A DNA stretch of 5,995 bases from Oscillospiraceae bacterium (GTDB lineage Bacteria; Bacillota_A; Clostridia; Oscillospirales; Acutalibacteraceae): contig DOWI01000046.1 of assembly GCA_003519645.1 (NCBI GenBank), positions 9,149 to 15,143 on the forward strand. The letters run 5' to 3'. Under the pieces are notes generated by a model that ran no database searches, was not told the DNA's origin, and saw nothing but the letters and a program-made list of their open reading frames with translations. Both the position numbers and the translations under genes were made by a program. Shown here piece by piece: positions 1 through 5,995 of the stretch. Each line of letters begins with the position of its first letter. Position 1 is the first letter of the stretch.

Positions 1-930
1 CACAACAAGAATACGGTAGTCCCTTCCGGTGATATACTTTTCCACAATAATTCCATTGCTGTATTTGCTGGCTTCTTTAAAGGCATGCTTAATATCAGAT
101 TCGCAGTTTAGATTCAGATAAACGCCTTTCCCCTGATTTCCGTCAAACGGTTTCAAAACCACCGGCATGCCCAATTGATTTGCGGCGATAACCGCTGATA
201 TTTCGGAGTATACAACCTTTCCATAAGGCACGGGAATATGATGCTCGCTTAAAATTGATTTTGTAAGCTGCTTATTTGACGATATATCGGCGGATATGCA
301 GGATGTTGAATCGGTCAGCGTTGATTCAATGATTCTGCTGTGTTTGCCATAGCCGAGTCTAACAAGACTTTCATTCCCGATTCTTGTAACGGGTATGCCT
401 CTTCGTTTGGCTTCGTTCACGACTGCAGAGGTGCTGGGACCAAGCTCTGCATTGATGGACACCTTTTTAAGATACTCAAGAAATTCATTGATCGCAATGT
501 CTTTATCTTTGATAAAATAATTCAATATGAATACCGCTGTTTTACTGCACTCAAGTCCGCAGACCTCATTTTCGTATTCATATACAAGATAATACTCTGT
601 CGGCTTTTCCATAACTCTGGTTTTACCATATCGGACGTCATATCCCAGCATGGATTGCATTTCGAGAATGGTGTGTTCCAGAACGTGTGCGATGTAGGTA
701 CCGCTGTTCAGCTTTTCCAAAAAACCGCCCTCGTAGCCCAGACCGCAGTAATTTTTTTTTAAACCCGGAAAGGCATTCAAAAGTCTTTCATTAAATCCTT
801 TGATATCTTTTGTCGGTATGTCCTTGTATTTGCCGATATCAACAACCATTTTCATTACAGGTCTGGCGCTGTAAATACTTCTGCCTATATACGTTACAAA
901 GTCCAGTATTTTAATCTGATCATTTTTCAT
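1..930 (-). CDS. cphA: Cyanophycin synthetase, N-terminal 310 residues (3' end cut by window edge)
   Basis: Cyanophycin synthetase makes multi-L-arginyl-poly-L-aspartate in the cytoplasm, adding Asp to the backbone and Arg to its side chains at the cost of ATP. The ATG at 930 opens 310 uninterrupted codons to the window edge; family members are roughly 870-900 residues, so the rest of the ATP-grasp domain and the Mur-ligase-like C-terminal domain lie outside. Visible family signatures are the N-domain segment FPGLKKNYCGLGYEGGF (54-70), the HVLEH helix (82-86), LGPSTSAVVNEAKRRGIP (163-180), SLVRLGYGKHSRIIESTLTD (188-207) and the start of the ATP-grasp domain: TKSILSEHHIPVPYG (223-237), VVLKPFDGNQGKGV (257-270) and the VEKYITGRDYRILVV strand (296-310). 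The start overlaps the cphB stop by 11 nt. The nearest Shine-Dalgarno-like run (AAAGG, 950-946) is about 15 nt upstream, which is far, so translation is probably coupled to cphB. Identification is secure; only the missing C-terminus is unseen. Confidence 0.95.
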   Translation of the reverse strand, partial: MKNDQIKILDFVTYIGRSIYSARPVMKMVVDIGKYKDIPTKDIKGFNERLLNAFPGLKKNYCGLGYEGGFLEKLNSGTYIAHVLEHTILEMQSMLGYDVRYGKTRVMEKPTEYYLVYEYENEVCGLECSKTAVFILNYFIKDKDIAINEFLEYLKKVSINAELGPSTSAVVNEAKRRGIPVTRIGNESLVRLGYGKHSRIIESTLTDSTSCISADISSNKQLTKSILSEHHIPVPYGKVVYSEISAVIAANQLGMPVVLKPFDGNQGKGVYLNLNCESDIKHAFKEASKYSNGIIVEKYITGRDYRILVV

Positions 931-1732
931 TTTTTAAACGCATAACCTTTCTGCTTTCAAGATAAAACCCATACCCCTGCGGCAAGGCATGAACCGTCAC
1001 GCCCATAATTGCCAGTATTTCATTCGGGTTTAGCTCCGATACATTCGAGCTTTGGATTGTCTTGCCGTCAATGATGGTAACAGAGTTTGAGCCGATGATT
1101 TCAAAATGCAAATCGGGATATAACTTGACGGCGGTATCCTCATCGATTCCAATTCCCAAAACATCGGGATTTTCAGCAACACCGCAGAGCAGTCTCCCGA
1201 ATCTACCCCTCTGGTCAAAGTGCTGATCGATGATAACGCCTTCAAATAGCCCTAATCCCGGTGCCATCTTTAATGTGCATTTCCTTGCAGGCTCATTATC
1301 ATTCCCCTGAACCACCATTGTGGAACTCATAACAGAAGCGCCCGCGCTTGTTCCCATTATAATGCCGCCGGATTGGTACAATTCCTTGATTTCGCTATAG
1401 GCACGTGTACCGCCCAAAATACTCGTAATCCTAAGCTGATCGCCGCCTGTCATGAAAAGACATTTTGATTTTTTTATATATTCGCAAATATCCGGATCAT
1501 CGGCATCATCCCGGGTATTAATGTCTAATATTTGAATGTCCTCTACGCCCAGACGTCTGAAGACCTCATAATAATTGTTTCCTGTCTCCTCCGGCTGTTC
1601 TGTTGCGGTAGTCAATATTGTTAAAATATCTCCCTTAGACAGCATTTCAGGTACTTGTTTTAATATTACACGTTCCCCTTTTTTATCCTCAGCTCCGCCA
1701 ATTATAATCAAGTATCCTTTGTTCTTTTTCAC
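920..1732 (-). CDS. cphB: Cyanophycinase (peptidase family S51)
   Basis: Cyanophycinase is an intracellular serine peptidase that hydrolyses cyanophycin to beta-Asp-Arg dipeptides. The 270-residue product matches the usual length of about 270 residues. It shows the N-terminal GYLIIIGGAEDK strand-loop (6-17), TGGDQL (95-100), the nucleophile elbow MGTSAGAS with Ser129 (126-133), DQHFDQRGRFGR (169-180) and the GIDEDTA segment (195-201). Counting from Synechocystis CphB, catalytic Ser132 corresponds to Ser129, Gln101 to Gln99, Asp172-Gln173-His174 to Asp169-Gln170-His171, and the pocket arginines 178/180/183 to Arg175/177/180, so the catalytic and substrate-binding residues are all present. The start is GTG at 1732. 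It is the first possible start after an in-frame TAA, which is the stop of iadA, and has a GGTGG ribosome-binding-like run at 1744-1740, 7 nt before it. The gene lies 21 nt after iadA and overlaps cphA by 11 nt, which indicates an operon. Confidence 0.96.
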   Translation of the reverse strand: MKKNKGYLIIIGGAEDKKGERVILKQVPEMLSKGDILTILTTATEQPEETGNNYYEVFRRLGVEDIQILDINTRDDADDPDICEYIKKSKCLFMTGGDQLRITSILGGTRAYSEIKELYQSGGIIMGTSAGASVMSSTMVVQGNDNEPARKCTLKMAPGLGLFEGVIIDQHFDQRGRFGRLLCGVAENPDVLGIGIDEDTAVKLYPDLHFEIIGSNSVTIIDGKTIQSSNVSELNPNEILAIMGVTVHALPQGYGFYLESRKVMRLKNEK

Positions 1733-1753
1733 AAATACACCACCATAATTTAA

Positions 1754-2845
1754 TTAACCTCGCTGATGCAGCAGCTTTCCTCTGCAAAACAGCATTTTTA
1801 TATTGTAAGCTTGGTCGGTTATTAGAATATCAGCATCGCTTCCTTGAGAGAGCGTGCCCTTGCTTGGATAAAGCTTTAATCCTTCTGCAACATTTTTGGT
1901 AACAAGACTAAAGGCAATTTCAATAGGTATGCGCTGTTGATTGATACAATCAATGATATCCTTATATAACGAATTTATGCAGCTGGTGCCCCCACTTGGG
2001 ATGCTTCCGTTTGCGTCTGAGCTGACAGTGACATTGTTGATACTGATTCTCTCAATCATCAGTTCATGAATTGCGGCAGGTACGGAAATACCTGCCGTTT
2101 CACCTGAAGTCAGGTCAATACTCCCACCTGATTTGCAGTATTCCTTTGCCTGGCTGAATAATTTTGCACTGCGGTTTACATGGGTGGGTACAAACATCTG
2201 CAAATCCAAATCCGACTCTCTAATGAGATCCAGTAACGGTTTCAATCCTCTTTTCCCGTCGCCTATATGAATATGAACAACCCCTGCCTTCCCTGACAGC
2301 ATACCACCCAAATGGGTATCCGATGCCAGTTTCAGCAGGTCATATATATTTGGGTGAGTGGATCTGTGATCGGATAGAGCGGTTTTTACCCCAATCACTT
2401 TGTCTACATAAACCAGATCATGAATAACGTCCTTGGTAATTGTAATTGGTGGAAAAGAATAGCTTCCCGCATAAATATAAGCAGTAAGCCCCTGTATCTC
2501 TAAAGCTTTTGCCTTGGCATACAGTGCTTCAAGGCTTTTGGTGCAGCTGTCAGCGCCCAGAATGCCGACAACCGTTGAAACACCGGCTGCCGTTATTTCC
2601 TCAGCTCCAATTTCGTTAATCCGACTTGCAATGCCGTCCTCGCCACCGCCCCCGATTATATGGAGATGCTGGTCAATCAGACTCGGAAAAGCAAGTAATC
2701 CATCCAGGTCATATATATTTTCATAAACATCAGCCATTTCTATTGTCGGCTGTATTTTATATATTTTTTCGTTACATAGCAGGATATCCTTTTTACCTAA
2801 AAATTCGGGACTGTAACAAATTAGGTTCTTCAATAATGTAAGCAT
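1754..2845 (-). CDS. iadA: Isoaspartyl dipeptidase (beta-aspartyl peptidase, M38 amidohydrolase)
   Basis: This zinc-dependent dipeptidase of the amidohydrolase superfamily cleaves beta-aspartyl dipeptides. Beside cphB its likely substrate is beta-Asp-Arg, releasing Asp and Arg from cyanophycin breakdown. The 363 residues are slightly shorter than E. coli IadA (about 390). All functional residues known from E. coli IadA recur here at a constant offset of 8: metal ligands His60 and His62 (DQHLH), carbamylated Lys154 (GVKTALSDHR), His193 (HIHIGDG), His222 (PTHVNRS) and catalytic Asp277 (SSDANGS); substrate residues Glu69 (GGGGED), Tyr129, Arg161, Arg225 and Ser281. There is no signal peptide, so it is cytoplasmic. 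The ATG at 2845 has a good AAGGG ribosome binding site 7 nt upstream. It is the first gene of the leftward unit, followed after 21 nt by cphB. General repair of isoaspartyl peptides is the alternative role, but the context favours cyanophycin recycling. Confidence 0.95.
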   Translation of the reverse strand: MLTLLKNLICYSPEFLGKKDILLCNEKIYKIQPTIEMADVYENIYDLDGLLAFPSLIDQHLHIIGGGGEDGIASRINEIGAEEITAAGVSTVVGILGADSCTKSLEALYAKAKALEIQGLTAYIYAGSYSFPPITITKDVIHDLVYVDKVIGVKTALSDHRSTHPNIYDLLKLASDTHLGGMLSGKAGVVHIHIGDGKRGLKPLLDLIRESDLDLQMFVPTHVNRSAKLFSQAKEYCKSGGSIDLTSGETAGISVPAAIHELMIERISINNVTVSSDANGSIPSGGTSCINSLYKDIIDCINQQRIPIEIAFSLVTKNVAEGLKLYPSKGTLSQGSDADILITDQAYNIKMLFCRGKLLHQRG

Positions 2846-2852
2846 ACCGGTT

Positions 2853-2857
2853 CCCTT
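2853..2857 (-). promoter_or_regulatory. Ribosome binding site of iadA
   Basis: On the minus strand AAGGG (2857-2853) stands 7 nt before the ATG at 2845, supporting that start for the isoaspartyl dipeptidase. Confidence 0.7.
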
Positions 2858-2936
2858 ATTCGAACAGAATTTTTACATTTCTCTATTATTTGTTTTGGGG
2901 TAACAATTATTCTTTTTATTTCGGTTCACTCTTCAG

Positions 2937-2994
2937 AATGGTATAAATTCTTAATATCTAAAAATAATAAAAGGGATTGAATGTATATACCATT
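2937..2994. repeat. Perfect 9-bp inverted repeat flanking 40 bp
   Basis: AATGGTATA at 2937-2945 is the exact reverse complement of TATACCATT at 2986-2994, and pairing stops at both ends. The left arm overlaps the candidate extended -10 of nifJ. The right arm ends directly before the nifJ ribosome binding site and overlaps the candidate minus-strand -10. It may be a pair of regulator half-sites, or two copies of a promoter element facing each other. Confidence 0.6.
2939..2947 (+). promoter_or_regulatory. Candidate extended -10 promoter for nifJ
   Basis: TGGTATAAA fits an extended -10 element (TGnTATAAT, five of six in the hexamer). No good -35 box lies 16-18 bp upstream, which is tolerated in extended -10 promoters. 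The start point would fall near 2953-2955, giving a leader of about 55 nt. This is a consensus match by eye in AT-rich DNA, so it is only suggestive. Confidence 0.4.
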
Positions 2995-3012
2995 AAGGAG
3001 ACAGCATATGAA
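2984..3012 (-). promoter_or_regulatory. Candidate promoter for the iadA-cphB-cphA unit
   Basis: On the minus strand, TTCATA (3012-3007, four of six to TTGACA) is followed after exactly 17 bp by TATATA (2989-2984, four of six to TATAAT), with TG at the extended -10 position. The start point would be near 2976 and the leader about 130 nt. The -35 box would overlap the nifJ start codon. Other AT-rich hexamers in the region could serve instead. Confidence 0.3.
2995..3000 (+). promoter_or_regulatory. Ribosome binding site of nifJ
   Basis: AAGGAG lies 7 nt before the ATG at 3008. It is a near-perfect Shine-Dalgarno sequence that fixes the nifJ start. It directly abuts the right arm of the intergenic inverted repeat. 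Confidence 0.85.
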
Positions 3013-5995
3013 CAGTCTAGATATATCCCCCAAAAGAGAGACGCTGGACGGCAATAAAGCTGCGGCGATCGCCGCATACGCTTTTACCGAAGTCGCCTCA
3101 ATTTATCCGATCACTCCGTCAACACCAATTGCTGAGGGTGTTGATGAATGGTCGGCACACGGAAGAAAAAATATTTTTGGGCAGACGGTTCGTGTGGTTG
3201 AGATGCAGTCGGAGGCAGGGGCGGCAGCGACCATGCGCGGTGCATTACAGGCAGGTACGCTTGCTTCAACCTATACCGCTTCCCAAGGCTTATTGCTTAT
3301 GATTCCCAGTTTATATAAGATGGCGGGCGAGCTTCTGCCCGGCGTGCTTCATGTTACCGCAAGATCGATAGCCACGCATGCGCTGTCGATATTCGGGGAT
3401 CATCAGGATGTAATGGCGTGCCGCCAGACCGGAGCTGCTCTGCTCGCATCATCAAACGTTCAGGAGGTTCTGGATTTCGGGATTATCGCCCACCTGTCTT
3501 CTATCAAGTCAAGAATACCGTTTATACATTTTTTTGACGGATTCCGTACCTCACACGAATATCAGAAAATTGATACAGTAGATATGCAGGACTTAAAAGG
3601 ACTTGTAGATATGCAGGCTGTCAAGGAATTCAGAGACAGGGCGCTGAACCCCGAACATCCTGTAATTAGGGGTACAACCCAAAACCCGGATATCTATTTT
3701 CAGCAGCGTGAAGGAGCCAACACGTTCTATAATGTGCTGCCGGATATTGTTGAAAACCATCTGAAAGAATTTGAAATGCTGACCGGAAGAGAATATAAAC
3801 TATATGATTATTACGGCGCGGAAGACGCGGACAGGATCATTATCGCAATGGGTTCGGTCTGCGATACGGTAGATGAAACAATTGATTTCCTAACCTCTAA
3901 GGGTGAAAAAATTGGTGCCATCAGGGTGCATCTTTACAGGCCTTTTGCCGTCAATAAATTCATAGATGCAATCCCAAAAAGCGTAAAACGGATTGCTGTA
4001 CTGGACAGAACCAAGGAAAATGGGGCAACCGGAGAGCCTCTTTATCTGGATGTTGTGTCTGCCTTGAAAAACAACAGAGATATATCGATTGTCGGCGGCA
4101 GATATGGCCTTTCTTCTAAGGATACACGCCCGTCGCAGATATTAGCGGTTTTCAACAATTTGAAACAGGATGTTCCAAAGGATAGATTTACGATCGGGAT
4201 TATGGATGACGTTACCCATACCTCGCTTTCCGAAGAGGAGGATATCGATACCACACCCGACGGCACAATCAGCTGTAAAATCTGGGGGCTGGGTTCCGAC
4301 GGAACAGTCGGTTCCAATAAGACAGCAATCAAGATTATCGGAGATCATACCCAGCTATATGTGCAGGGCTATTTTTCGTACGATAGCAAAAAATCGGGAG
4401 GTACCACTATATCACACCTCCGATTTGGTCCGAAGCCGCTGCGCTCACCCTTCCTTGTTTACAGCGCGGATTATATCGCCTGTCATAATACTTCCTTTAT
4501 TCATCAATATGATTTACTGAAAGGCATAAAAAAAGGCGGAACCTTTGTACTGACATGCCCCTGGAGTCCGGATGAGTTAGAGGACAAGCTGCCGGCTTCC
4601 ATTAAACGAGATATTGCGAACAACAATGTGTCTTTTTATATCATTGATGCTATGAAAATTGCTTCGGAAGTAGGGCTGGGCAACCGAATTAATATGGTGA
4701 TGCAGTCGGTCTTCTTCAGGCTTGCCAGAGTGATTCCGTTTGAAGAGGCGGTTGTTTATCTCAAAAATTCTATTCAAAAGATGTATGGGAGGAAGGGTCA
4801 GGATATTGTACGGATGAATCAGGATGCGGTGGACAGAGCCGCGGATGCCCTTGTAAAGGTTAAGGTTCCCGAATCCTGGAAAGAAGCGAAAGATGGGGAT
4901 CAAGCTGTAAAGGACTATCCAGATTTTGTTCGGAACATTCAGATACCCATGGCAAGACACGCCGGCGATGAGCTTCCTGTCAGCGCATTTGCAGGTATGG
5001 AGGACGGAACATTCCCGCCGGGTACGACCGCATATGAAAAGCGCGGCATTGCTCCAATGATTCCCGAATGGCAGATAAACAAATGCATTCAGTGCACACA
5101 ATGTTCCTATATCTGCCCGCATTCTACAATTCGTCCATTCTTATTAAATGAACAGGAGAATCAAAGCAAACCTGATACGTTCAAAACTAAAAATGCAATT
5201 GGCAAGGGACTTGAAAACCTTCAGTTTAGAATACAGGTCTCACCCCTTGACTGCACCGGCTGCGGAAATTGTGCCGATATTTGCCCTGCAAAAGGCAAAG
5301 CCTTAATTATGAAGCCGGCTGAGAAAGAAATTGAAATGGAATCGGACAACTGGGAATATGCAATGACCGTTACCGCCAAGGATGATCTGATGAATAAGTA
5401 CACGCTAAAGGGTAGCCAGCTTGTCCGCCCTTATCTGGAATTTAACGGAGCATGCCCGGGATGCGGAGAACCCCAATATATCAAACTGCTGACACAGCTT
5501 TTCGGGGATAGGATGATGATCTCCAATGCTACCGGCTGTTCATCCATCTGGGGTGCATCTGCGCCGTCTATCGCATATACGACAAATGCAAGAGGAAAAG
5601 GGCCTGCATGGATTAATCCGTTGTTTGAAGACGCCGCGGAATTCGGTTTGGGTATGCATCTGGGAGTAAAACAGATTCGTGAAAAACTGATAAAGACCGC
5701 TATTAGACTGGTTGAATCCGATGTAAATGGTAATTTGAAAAACACTTTACAGCGTTGGCTGGAATCGGTCTATGACGGTGAAGGATCCAGGCAGACATCA
5801 AGAGAGCTTATTGAAATCCTTAAAGGCATAGATACTTCAAAGAATATTGATCTAAAATTCCTGTTGGATAACAAGGACTTTCTTGTCAAAAAATCGATAT
5901 GGTCAATCGGCGGCGACGGATGGGCATATGATATTGATTACGGCGGATTGGATCATGTGATTTCAACCGGAGAAGATATTAATATTTTTGTGATG
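3008..5995 (+). CDS. nifJ: Pyruvate:ferredoxin (flavodoxin) oxidoreductase, 3' end cut by window edge
   Basis: This enzyme oxidatively decarboxylates pyruvate with CoA to acetyl-CoA and CO2, passing electrons through three [4Fe-4S] clusters to ferredoxin or flavodoxin. The frame runs for 996 codons without a stop; single-chain family members are about 1,170-1,200 residues, so roughly the last 180-200 are missing. Seen in order: the TPP/pyruvate domain with YPITPST (33-39; Thr36), QSEAGAA (Glu69) and TARS (Arg119), matching Desulfovibrio africanus Thr31, Glu64 and Arg114; a central transketolase-like and CoA region with FGPKPLRSPF; a two-cluster ferredoxin domain with Cys693/696/699/703 and Cys749/752/755/759, each followed by Pro; proximal-cluster Cys816, Cys819 and Cys844; and the TPP motif GDGW (969-972). 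The fourth proximal Cys lies beyond the edge. The start ATG at 3008 has AAGGAG 7 nt upstream. It is transcribed away from the cyanophycin genes. No nitrogenase gene is visible, so a general fermentative role is more likely than dedicated nitrogen fixation. Confidence 0.96.
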   Translation, partial: MNSLDISPKRETLDGNKAAAIAAYAFTEVASIYPITPSTPIAEGVDEWSAHGRKNIFGQTVRVVEMQSEAGAAATMRGALQAGTLASTYTASQGLLLMIPSLYKMAGELLPGVLHVTARSIATHALSIFGDHQDVMACRQTGAALLASSNVQEVLDFGIIAHLSSIKSRIPFIHFFDGFRTSHEYQKIDTVDMQDLKGLVDMQAVKEFRDRALNPEHPVIRGTTQNPDIYFQQREGANTFYNVLPDIVENHLKEFEMLTGREYKLYDYYGAEDADRIIIAMGSVCDTVDETIDFLTSKGEKIGAIRVHLYRPFAVNKFIDAIPKSVKRIAVLDRTKENGATGEPLYLDVVSALKNNRDISIVGGRYGLSSKDTRPSQILAVFNNLKQDVPKDRFTIGIMDDVTHTSLSEEEDIDTTPDGTISCKIWGLGSDGTVGSNKTAIKIIGDHTQLYVQGYFSYDSKKSGGTTISHLRFGPKPLRSPFLVYSADYIACHNTSFIHQYDLLKGIKKGGTFVLTCPWSPDELEDKLPASIKRDIANNNVSFYIIDAMKIASEVGLGNRINMVMQSVFFRLARVIPFEEAVVYLKNSIQKMYGRKGQDIVRMNQDAVDRAADALVKVKVPESWKEAKDGDQAVKDYPDFVRNIQIPMARHAGDELPVSAFAGMEDGTFPPGTTAYEKRGIAPMIPEWQINKCIQCTQCSYICPHSTIRPFLLNEQENQSKPDTFKTKNAIGKGLENLQFRIQVSPLDCTGCGNCADICPAKGKALIMKPAEKEIEMESDNWEYAMTVTAKDDLMNKYTLKGSQLVRPYLEFNGACPGCGEPQYIKLLTQLFGDRMMISNATGCSSIWGASAPSIAYTTNARGKGPAWINPLFEDAAEFGLGMHLGVKQIREKLIKTAIRLVESDVNGNLKNTLQRWLESVYDGEGSRQTSRELIEILKGIDTSKNIDLKFLLDNKDFLVKKSIWSIGGDGWAYDIDYGGLDHVISTGEDINIFVM

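Larger units (their letters stand above)
2846..3007. promoter_or_regulatory. Divergent intergenic control region between iadA and nifJ
   Basis: This AT-rich 162-bp region separates the start codons of the two divergent units and must hold the promoters for both unless transcription enters from elsewhere. It contains no convincing open frame, no riboswitch-like fold that I could recognise, and no hairpin followed by a T-run. Its most distinct structure is the inverted repeat at 2937-2994, reported separately. Confidence 0.75.

Noticed and set aside
752..760. T-run read as an intrinsic terminator on the plus strand
   Set aside because: It lies inside cphA and I saw no GC-rich hairpin directly before it.
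340..762. 140-codon open frame on the plus strand
   Set aside because: It lies antisense inside the clearly conserved cphA coding region, has no ribosome binding site, and its product resembles no family I know.
1732..1756. Possible iadA-cphB fusion, since both are in the same reading frame
   Set aside because: A TAA at 1756-1754 separates them, and each protein has a full, family-typical end; this is ordinary operon spacing.
2514..2841. Two overlapping plus-strand open frames of about 70 codons
   Set aside because: Both are antisense to conserved iadA sequence, including the metal-binding HxH region, and have compositions typical of shadow frames.
2846..3007. CodY-like or other named operator in the intergenic region
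   Set aside because: Stretches such as AATTTTTACATTT are too far from the CodY consensus, and no other named regulator site matched well enough to report.
4042..4520. Minus- and plus-strand open frames in the middle of nifJ
   Set aside because: nifJ reads through this region without a break and with family-typical protein sequence; the other frames are chance openings.
4577..5122. 181-codon open frame on the minus strand
   Set aside because: It is the longest antisense frame in nifJ, but it overlaps the conserved first Fe-S motif on the other strand and shows no recognisable domain or ribosome binding site.
5221..5745. Minus-strand open frames near the right edge
   Set aside because: They are antisense to the second Fe-S motif and the proximal cluster cysteines of nifJ; no independent support.

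Overview
The window carries four genes in two divergent units separated by a 162-bp intergenic region (2846-3007). Every gene reads as an intact frame, and the two outer genes run off the window edges. The set suggests an anaerobic, non-cyanobacterial member of the Firmicutes, most likely a Clostridia-type organism. The reasons are a full-type pyruvate:ferredoxin/flavodoxin oxidoreductase, strong AAGGAG/AAGGG ribosome binding sites, moderate-GC DNA with frequent AGA and ATA codons, and a compact cyanophycin gene set of the kind known outside cyanobacteria. The genus cannot be named from the sequence alone.

Leftward unit (2845 to 1, minus strand): iadA, cphB, cphA. This is a cyanophycin (multi-L-arginyl-poly-L-aspartate) turnover operon. 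CphA (310 N-terminal residues present) builds the polymer from Asp and Arg using ATP. CphB cuts the polymer to beta-Asp-Arg dipeptides. IadA, an isoaspartyl dipeptidase with all its expected metal and substrate residues, can split those dipeptides into free Asp and Arg. The genes are tightly packed: 21 nt between iadA and cphB, and an 11-nt overlap between cphB and cphA. The two degradative genes come before the synthetase.

Rightward unit (3008 to 5995 and beyond, plus strand): nifJ, the first 996 codons of a pyruvate:ferredoxin (flavodoxin) oxidoreductase of about 1,170-1,200 residues. Two ferredoxin-like CxxCxxCxxxCP motifs, three of the four proximal-cluster cysteines and the TPP-binding GDGW motif are visible.

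The intergenic region must hold the promoters of both units. It contains a perfect 9-bp inverted repeat (AATGGTATA...TATACCATT) whose arms each look like an extended -10 element. The left arm points toward nifJ and the right arm toward iadA, so the two promoters may face each other and overlap. Nothing here is an unknown gene family. The points worth a second look are the self-contained cyanophycin synthesis/recycling operon, the HxxEH site in the CphA N-domain, and the shared divergent control region with a central carbon enzyme. No RNA genes, mobile elements or CRISPR arrays were seen, and no stretch over 300 bases lacks a gene.
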